64,000 bases of DNA. Origin: an uncultured Oscillospiraceae bacterium. Its GTDB lineage: Bacteria; Bacillota; Clostridia; Oscillospirales; Oscillospiraceae. The notes beneath the pieces were generated by a model. It was not told the DNA's origin. It worked only from the letters and a program-made list of their open reading frames with translations, and made no database searches. Positions 56,544 through 64,000 of this stretch are shown here, one piece after another. The DNA lies in NCBI GenBank assembly GCA_934573935.1, contig CAKTMO010000007.1:6676-70675 (forward strand), read 5' to 3'. Each line of letters starts with the position of its first letter. Position 1 is the first letter of the stretch. The position numbers and the translations under genes are program-made.

Positions 56544-58312
56544 GTGCTTTCACCGGCCTTTATGGACGAGCTGATCGCCCGCAACGATATCGTGGATGTG
56601 GTAAGCGGCTACGTATCACTGACGCAGAAGAGCGGCAGCTATTGGGGCTGCTGTCCCTTCCACAACGAAAAAACGCCCTCCTTCCACGTGCTGCCGGACA
56701 AGCAGTTTTATCACTGCTTCGGCTGCAAAAAGGGCGGCGGCGTCATCAATTTTGTCATGGAGATCGAGAACCTGTCCTATATTGACGCGATACATTTCCT
56801 GGCCAGGCGCGTCAATATGGAGGTGCCCGACGACCGCGAGAACGCGGAGGCGGAGCGCCGCCGCAGGCGGCTGCTGGAGCTGAACCGCGACGCCGCCCGC
56901 TGGTACTATCAGGTGCTGCAAAGCGCGGACGGCGCGGCGGTGCGGGCGTATCTGGACAAGCGCGCCATCTCGCGGAAGATCGCGGTGCGCTTCGGCATGG
57001 GCGCGTCGCCTGACAGATGGGACGCGCTGATGCGGGCCATGACGGCCAAGGGCTATACCAAGCAGGAGCTGCTGACGGCGGGACTGATCGTCGCCAACAA
57101 AAACGGCAGCTTTTACGATAAATTCCGCAACCGCCTCATGCTGCCGGTCATCGACGTGCGGGGCAATGTGGTGGGCTTCGGCAGCCGCGTCATCGACAAG
57201 TCCGAGCCGAAGTATATGAACAGCACCGAAACGCCGGTCTACAGCAAGCGGCGGGTGCTGTACGGCCTGAATCTGGCAAAGACCACCAAGCGTCCCAACA
57301 TGATCCTGTGCGAAGGCAACCTGGACGTGGTGACGCTGCATCAGGCGGGCTTTGACAACGCGGTGGCCTCCATGGGCACGGCGCTGACCACCGAACAGAT
57401 CCGCCTGTTGGGGCGGTACACCAAGGAACTGGTGCTGTGCTACGACAACGACAAGGCCGGACAGCTGGCCACCCAGCGTGCGCTGCAGATGCTGGACAGC
57501 ACCGATTTTACCGTGCGGGTGCTGACCCTGCCCCAGCGTCTGGTGGACGGCGAATATGTGAAGCAGGACGCCGACGATTTCATCAAGTATCAGGGGGCGC
57601 CCGCCTTTGAAAATCTGCTCAGCGGCAGCGGGAACGGCGTGGAGTTCCGTCTGTCCCAAGTGGCCGCCAAGTATGATCTGAAAAGCGATCAGGGACGCAT
57701 CGAATACACCGCCGAGGTGACCCAGGTGCTGGCCGAGCTGAACAGTCCCGTAGAGCGGGAGATCTATGCCGGCCGCGCCGCCGAGGCCGCCGGTCTGACG
57801 CCGGAGGCCATGCGGCAGGAGGTGGAGCGCGCCGCCCGCCGCCGCCGCTATAAGGACCGCAAAAAGCAGGAGCGCAAGGAGCTGAATCCCACGCTGCAGG
57901 CCCAGCCCGCGGCCTTTGGCAACCGCTATAACAACATCCGCAGCGCCATGGCGGAGGAGGGTGTGATCCGGCTGCTGTACCTTGATCCGTCGCTGTTCGG
58001 CGATGCGCCGCCGCTGGCGGCGGAGGATTTTTCCTCGCCGATGCTGGGCCGGATCTTCGCCGCCATGTGGCAGCGGCGGCATGACCGCGGCGGCGTGTCT
58101 GCCCTGACGGGCGAGCTGACGGGCGACGAGATGAGCCACCTGACCACGCTGCTGCAAAAACCGGAATCCACCGCCAATGCATCCCAGGCGCTGGCGGACT
58201 ACATACGGGTGATCCGCGAAGAGCAGGCCAAACGGGACGGCTCCGGCGTAGATCCCCTGCTGCTGGCAATGGAAACATTCAAAGATAAGAAACGATATGG
58301 AGGAAAGCGCAC

Positions 58313-58316
<4 letters not shown>
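56544..58316 (+). CDS. dnaG: DNA primase
   Basis: 590 residues from the GTG at 56544, chosen for the GGGAGGG at 56531-56537; a TATAAT at 56493-56498 would be the -10 box and lies before it. CHC2 zinc finger ([21 protein letters not shown]) near residue 40, TOPRIM with [14 protein letters not shown] and [17 protein letters not shown] (DxD), then the linker and C-terminal DnaB-binding domain. It synthesises RNA primers for replication. Overlaps rpoD by 4 bases, the classic macromolecular-synthesis operon. Confidence 0.97.
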
Positions 58317-59704
<1,388 letters not shown>

Positions 59705-59717
59705 CGGAGGTAGCCCC

Positions 59718-60065
59718 ATGATCCTGGATTTCAACGCCATGCCTGCCAACGCCGTGGCCCACTTCAAGGGCGGCGAGGGACAGGTCGTTGTCCGCAAATT
59801 TGACGATCCCGTTATGGGCGCGGTGGTGCAGCTGACGCTGCCGGTGGGCGCGTCCATCGGCCTGCACACCCACACCGGCAATTGCGAGGTCGTCTATGTG
59901 CTGTCCGGCAGCGGGCGGTGCGTGGACGACGGCGCGGAGTATCCCATCGCCGCCGGTATGTGCCACTACTGTCCCGAGGGGCACTCCCACAGCATCATCA
60001 ACACCGGTGATGAAGATCTGGCGCTGCTGGGCGTGCTGCCCAATATCCGCAGGGAGGGACAGTGA
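59718..60065 (+). CDS. Small cupin-domain protein
   Basis: 115 residues, one double-stranded beta-helix. Cupin motif 1 is GASIGLHTHTGNCEVVYVLSG (cited by its ends GASIGLHTH and EVVYVLSG) with two His and a Glu; motif 2 is CHYCPEGHSHSI with the last His, so a divalent metal can bind. The substrate is unknown. It sits 13 bases behind rpoD with GGAGG between, so it is expressed with the dnaG-rpoD operon. Confidence 0.88.
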   Translation: MILDFNAMPANAVAHFKGGEGQVVVRKFDDPVMGAVVQLTLPVGASIGLHTHTGNCEVVYVLSGSGRCVDDGAEYPIAAGMCHYCPEGHSHSIINTGDEDLALLGVLPNIRREGQ

Positions 60066-60496
60066 TGGACAAGACGCTGGGCTATATCCTCTGCTGCCAG
60101 TCGCCGGGACTGTTTCTGGCGGCGGTGATGCTGCTGCTGTTTTACTTTGCCCGCCGGAAGGGGCATCATGCCCGTGCGGTGCTGGATCTCGTTCTGTGCG
60201 TGCTCTGCGCGGCAGGCGGCGTGGCGCTGTACTTCGTGGGCATGGGCAGCGGCCATTTCACCATCCGTGATTTTTACGCCGTCCGCACCCCTGGCTGGGT
60301 GGGGCTGGGCATCGTGGTTGCCATCAATGTGTGGCTGCTGATCCGCGGCTTTCTGGCGGTCAACCGCCGCCGCACGGCGGAAAAGAACGCCAACCGCGCC
60401 GCCAATGTCGAAGCCCTGCGGCTTGAGCAGGAGCGCAAAGCGGCGCAGCAAACAGCCGTCAACACCGACGCCGATATGACGCCGCCCCAGGAATAA
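60065..60496 (+). CDS. Hypothetical membrane protein (143 aa)
   Basis: 143 residues from the ATG at 60065 (GGGAGGG at 60052-60058), overlapping the cupin stop by one base. Three membrane helices: ILCCQSPGLFLAAVMLLLFY, LDLVLCVLCAAGGVALYFVG, and GWVGLGIVVAINVWLLIRG. A soluble, charged tail (RRRTAEKNANRAANVEALRLEQERK) probably forms a coiled helix. No family recognised. Last gene of the dnaG-rpoD operon. Confidence 0.75.
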   Translation: MDKTLGYILCCQSPGLFLAAVMLLLFYFARRKGHHARAVLDLVLCVLCAAGGVALYFVGMGSGHFTIRDFYAVRTPGWVGLGIVVAINVWLLIRGFLAVNRRRTAEKNANRAANVEALRLEQERKAAQQTAVNTDADMTPPQE

Positions 60497-60511
60497 ACAA
60501 CAGGAATCATC

Positions 60512-60548
60512 AAAAAGATCGCCGCCATGAAAATGGCGGCGATCTTTT
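60512..60548. terminator. Bidirectional terminator
   Basis: Stem AAGATCGCCGCCAT / ATGGCGGCGATCTT with A- and T-tracts, between the membrane-protein gene and the convergent transglutaminase gene. Confidence 0.88.
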
Positions 60549-60553
60549 GTTCA

Positions 60554-62149
60554 TTACGTCCGAAGTCCCCTGACGATCTCATACAGCATCTGCAGGTCGT
60601 AGACGTCGATATAGGTATCGTTATTGATATCCGCGGCCTGGAGGAAAGCGTCGTTTGTCAGCATAGTCTGCGCTGCGGGGATCACAGAGGTGGTGAGATA
60701 GGCATACAGCAACTCCATATCGGTGCAGTCGATCCCATCCTGTCCGTTCAATTGGCCGACGGCGGGGGTGTAGTTGCCGGTAAAGGTGAATATGATTTCA
60801 TGGCTAACGGAAGAGTAGCCGTATTGATAAGATCCAGTCACACCGATTGTTTGAACAATTTCGTTGATGTTCGCCTTATACCACGAGTATGCGGCGGCGG
60901 GATCGTCATCGGTAAAGTACAAACGTGCTTCGCCGCTGCATTGCAGCAGGCAGGCAACCTTGTTGATCAAATAACTGTCAGCTGTAGAGACAACGGTTCC
61001 CTTTACATTGTGATAAAACCCCTTTGTAGCAGTGCATTCCGGCAGCGTCACATTATGTGTTGCATCAATTGTATGATCGCGCGTTATCGCATCGGTGGTC
61101 AGATTGAAGTAAGCATAATGAGGGCTGTAAGGCGATTCATAGGTTGTAGCTGCACCCTGATCGATAAACAGTGGATCATCCCAGGTGGGATCAACATAGT
61201 ACCAGTCCTCATCGATTTTTGCGATATTCCATGCGTGATTTTCGTCATGAGACATTCCCGTTACATAAAAGCTTTCGATCCCTGCCCGCATCAGCAGGTA
61301 TTGGAAGGCAAAGGCGTAACCGGCACAGACGGCGCGTCCGTCGATCAATGCACCATAAGCATTCTGCTCTGACACGGTGTTGATATCGTAAGTAACCTTC
61401 GTGATCAGCGCGTCGTGCAGATACAGCTCCTTGTCAAAATCACTGCCGCCGGAGGGAAGCCCTTCCAGGATGGCATCAGCCGCATCTAAAAAGTTTTTCT
61501 TGCTTTGCTCCAAATCATTGGCATGATCGTTGTACTCTAACTGTACACCGACGCACAGGTGTTCTCCAGAGGAATTCGTAGCATATAAGTATTTGGGACG
61601 GGCCCAGAACAGCTCGGGAAAATCCGCATAAAAGGCCTGGGTGACAAGAATGGCCTCTGCCTCACTGATATAGGGAACAGAAACGACTTCGTTATTGACA
61701 TTAACGTTAATGGTCGGCTTGGTGTTGGTTTCATCAAGCCCTGAGAACAAAGAAGCGTCTTTAGACCCATGCAGCGCCAGATAGGCCAACAGGGAATACA
61801 CGTTTAACAGAAAAGGATCGCCCTTCTCTTCCAGCTGGCTGTAGCCATAGCGGGGCAGCTCTTCGTTGATGAGAAGGAAATAGTCCGCGTGCGGGGCATC
61901 TTCCAGCCCGCCCGTCCCCTCACCGGCCTGATCGTCGTCGAACAGCGCAATATCCTGCGCCCCAGCCATGGGGAAGCATTGCAGCGTTGTGTCCGCGGGC
62001 AGCGGCTCGGAGCAAACCTCGCCGGTCGCGCCGTCATACCACGCGTGATAAAGCGTGCCCTCCACCGCTACAGCCTCCACCGGCAGCAGCGTTATGCACA
62101 TCCATACCGCGCACAGCAGCGCGGTGAGTCGTTTGCTGAACTTCTTCAT
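60554..62149 (-). CDS. Secreted transglutaminase-like protein with C-terminal dockerin
   Basis: 531 residues. Sec signal peptide (LTALLCAVWMCITLLPVEAVA). Transglutaminase-like core with a complete triad: Cys275 in GRAVCAGYAFAFQY, His305 in ENHAWNIAK, Asp320 in YYVDPTWDD. The C-terminal ~75 residues form a type I dockerin-like pair of calcium loops: GQDGIDCTDMELLYAYL and DINNDTYIDVYDLQMLYEI, the second canonical. A dockerin implies docking to a cohesin on a scaffold or the cell surface. Likely a cell-surface protease or cross-linker. Visibly lower G+C than its neighbours. Single gene. Confidence 0.88.
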   Translation of the reverse strand: MKKFSKRLTALLCAVWMCITLLPVEAVAVEGTLYHAWYDGATGEVCSEPLPADTTLQCFPMAGAQDIALFDDDQAGEGTGGLEDAPHADYFLLINEELPRYGYSQLEEKGDPFLLNVYSLLAYLALHGSKDASLFSGLDETNTKPTINVNVNNEVVSVPYISEAEAILVTQAFYADFPELFWARPKYLYATNSSGEHLCVGVQLEYNDHANDLEQSKKNFLDAADAILEGLPSGGSDFDKELYLHDALITKVTYDINTVSEQNAYGALIDGRAVCAGYAFAFQYLLMRAGIESFYVTGMSHDENHAWNIAKIDEDWYYVDPTWDDPLFIDQGAATTYESPYSPHYAYFNLTTDAITRDHTIDATHNVTLPECTATKGFYHNVKGTVVSTADSYLINKVACLLQCSGEARLYFTDDDPAAAYSWYKANINEIVQTIGVTGSYQYGYSSVSHEIIFTFTGNYTPAVGQLNGQDGIDCTDMELLYAYLTTSVIPAAQTMLTNDAFLQAADINNDTYIDVYDLQMLYEIVRGLRT

Positions 62150-62321
62150 GTCGTGCCCCCTTGTCGTGATTTCAATAACCTCATTTTACCAGTTCCCGCC
62201 GCCCTTGACAAGCCCTATGTGCCCTTCATTTTGCCTTTTTCCCGCTGCCTACTTTCCAATTGCCGAAAAATACGGTATAATGACACCAAAGACGATCTTA
62301 CCAGGAGAGGAGGACACGCCT

Positions 62322-64000
62322 ATGCTGTCCATCTGGATCGGCCGCGCGGGAAGCGGCAAATCAGCCCGTGTGCTGGAGACCATCGGGCGGGAGCGGGAGA
62401 GCCGCCCCCAGCTTCTGCTGGTACCGGAGCACACCTCCCACGAGGCGGAGCTGGACCTGTGCCACGCCTGCGGCCCCACCGCCAGCCGCAATGCCGAGGT
62501 CCTCAGCTTTCAGAATCTTGCCACCCGCGTGCTGGGTGAGACGGGTGGTCTGGCGGACATCACGCTGGACAACGGCGGCAAGCTGCTGACCATGCGCCGC
62601 TGCCTGCAGGAGCTTCACACCCAGCTCAGGGTGTTCGGACGGCCCTCCCAGCGCTCGGCGTTTTTGCGGCAGCTGACGGATCTGGCCGACGAGTTCTACG
62701 CCTATCAGATCGCGCCGGAGACCCTGTACCGCCATGTGGCGGATATGGAGGGTGCCATGGGCGACAAGCTGCGGGACGTGGCGCTGATCTTTGCCGCCTA
62801 CGACGCCCATCTGCGCCACGGCGATGCCGACACCCGCTCGCGGGTGCAGAAGCTGTGCGACAGCCTGCCCCAGTCCCGCTATCTGGACGGAAAGGACCTG
62901 TATGTGGACGGCTTTTCCTTCTTCACCAGACAGGAGGAGAGCGTGCTGTCCTTTGCCCTGCGCCGGTGCAGCAGCGTCACCGTGACGCTGCTGGGCGACC
63001 GGAGCGGCCGCCAGTTTCAGAACGCCGCCGCCCAGAAGGACCGCCTGATCCGCATGGCCCAGGAGGCGGGCGTGGAGTGCCGCCTCAACTATCTGCACCG
63101 CCAGGACGACGGCCCGCTGGGCCATCTGGAGCGCCATTTCTTCGGCGGCGACGCCCCCTGGGAGGGGGAGACGGATGCTGTGTCCGTCTATCAGGCGGCC
63201 ACCGCCTATACAGAGGTGGAGTATGCCGCCGCCCAGATCCGCCGGCTGGCAGCGCAGGGCTACCGCTACCGTGACATCGCGGTGGCCAGCCGCAGCATGG
63301 AGCTGTATGGCCCACTGCTGGAGACGGTGTTCCGGCGGGACGGCATCCCCACCTACATCAGCCGCCGCAGCGACATACTGGAAAAACCGGTGATGACGCT
63401 GCTGCTGTCCGCCGTGGACGCCGTCACCGGCGGCTTTGTCTACGAGGATATGTTCCGCTATCTCAAGACCGGCATGACCGATGTGACGGCGGCGGAGTGC
63501 GATGTGCTGGAAAACTACGTGATCCGCTGGGATATTCGGGGTAATATGTGGCTGCGGGACGTGCCCTGGACGCTGAACCCCGACGGCTACGGCGTGGACT
63601 TGACGGAGGAACGGGCGGCCCGTCTGGCGGAGGTGAACCACATCCGCCAAAAGGTGCGCGCGCCGCTGCTGGCGTTGGCGGAGGGCTTGAAGACGCAGCG
63701 TGCCGCCCGTGACAAGGCCCGTACGCTGTACGAGTTCGCGGCGGCCTCCGGCGTGCCGCAGGTGCTGCGGGACAAGGCGGACGCCCTGCTGGCGGCGGGC
63801 CAGGTGCAGCTGGCGGAGGAGTATGCCCAGCTGTGGCAGATCTTCTGCGATGTGCTGGATCAGTTCGTCAGTATTCTGGGGGATACGGAGCTGGAGGGCG
63901 AGGAGTTTGCCCGCCTGCTTCGTCTGGTGCTGACCCAGTACAGCGTGGGCACCATCCCCGCCACGCTGGATCAGGTGAAGGTCAGCGAGATCACCCGCAA
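62322..64000 (+). CDS. addB: ATP-dependent helicase/nuclease subunit B (AddB), 3'-truncated
   Basis: The frame opens at the ATG at 62322 (GGAGAGGAGG at 62304-62313) and runs off the window; about 560 residues are visible. Walker A GRAGSGKSARV at residues 7-14 is intact. LLLVPEHTSHEAELDLC, GDADTRSRVQKL, LYVDGFSFFTRQEESVLSFAL and VASRSMELYGPLLE match the helicase-like domains of AddB. The nuclease domain and iron-sulphur Cys cluster, expected further on, are outside the window. It works with AddA in double-strand break repair. Confidence 0.95.
   Translation, partial: MLSIWIGRAGSGKSARVLETIGRERESRPQLLLVPEHTSHEAELDLCHACGPTASRNAEVLSFQNLATRVLGETGGLADITLDNGGKLLTMRRCLQELHTQLRVFGRPSQRSAFLRQLTDLADEFYAYQIAPETLYRHVADMEGAMGDKLRDVALIFAAYDAHLRHGDADTRSRVQKLCDSLPQSRYLDGKDLYVDGFSFFTRQEESVLSFALRRCSSVTVTLLGDRSGRQFQNAAAQKDRLIRMAQEAGVECRLNYLHRQDDGPLGHLERHFFGGDAPWEGETDAVSVYQAATAYTEVEYAAAQIRRLAAQGYRYRDIAVASRSMELYGPLLETVFRRDGIPTYISRRSDILEKPVMTLLLSAVDAVTGGFVYEDMFRYLKTGMTDVTAAECDVLENYVIRWDIRGNMWLRDVPWTLNPDGYGVDLTEERAARLAEVNHIRQKVRAPLLALAEGLKTQRAARDKARTLYEFAAASGVPQVLRDKADALLAAGQVQLAEEYAQLWQIFCDVLDQFVSILGDTELEGEEFARLLRLVLTQYSVGTIPATLDQVKVSEITR

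Overview
The window reads as a chromosomal segment of a spore-forming, high-G+C member of the Bacillota (Clostridia). The gut family Oscillospiraceae is the most likely home, but this is inferred from gene content and style rather than from a marker gene. Supporting signs are a T-box in front of leuS, a TPP riboswitch in front of the ECF thiamine component thiT, AGGAGG-type ribosome binding sites, a SpoIID-type spore protein with peptidoglycan-binding repeats, a CD1247-type zinc-ribbon protein next to efp, a dockerin-bearing transglutaminase, and anaerobic ygfK/ssnA genes. There are no rRNA or tRNA genes, no CRISPR array and no prophage.

Layout. 1-1.25 kb: end of a PhoR-type histidine kinase, a shared terminator, and rpsU. 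1.25-1.8 kb: AT-rich non-coding DNA. 1.8-13.7 kb: a single-direction, visibly lower-G+C catabolic locus. It encodes a complete peptide-type ABC importer (two permeases, two ATPases, a lipoprotein receptor), two tandem M29/NicX-like metalloenzymes, a small unknown protein, an M20 peptidase/deacylase, a fold-type-I PLP enzyme, a RidA imine deaminase and a YheO/DauR-type regulator. This is the strongest candidate for an undescribed pathway. 13.9-20.6 kb: cNMP-binding protein, membrane protein, ornithine/alanine-racemase-like enzyme, DHHW lipoprotein, M29 aminopeptidase, and a SpoIID-PGBD pair. 20.6-23.5 kb: T-box and leuS. 23.7-28.5 kb: ssnA and ygfK, separated by a frameshifted REP-associated transposase (RAYT) that carries two identical 28-nt palindromes inside its reading frame. 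A structured leader precedes ssnA.

28.8-39.2 kb: SGNH hydrolase, thiT, cardiolipin synthase, pncB, a membrane-tethered XRE regulator, a zinc-ribbon protein, efp, an Xaa-Pro peptidase, YqeG phosphatase and a GH18-like unknown. 39.3-46.1 kb: TetR / DUF308 / MMPL / secreted coiled-coil export locus and an orphan sugar-type binding protein. 46.3-54.95 kb: tepA-like ClpP protease, a palindrome cluster, then smc-ftsY-rph-rdgB-yhbY-nadD/yqeK-rsfS as one tightly packed housekeeping operon. 55.0-64.0 kb: hydantoinase, dnaG-rpoD-cupin-membrane protein, a secreted transglutaminase with dockerin, and the 5' part of addB.

Two functional themes stand out. One is uptake and breakdown of an amide- or peptide-linked amino-acid compound (1.8-13.7 kb). 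The other is a dispersed set of homologues (ygfK, ssnA, hydantoinase) of the enterobacterial purine/selenium-linked cluster. Much of the rest is core information processing. All functional assignments come from reading motifs by eye; no database search was possible.
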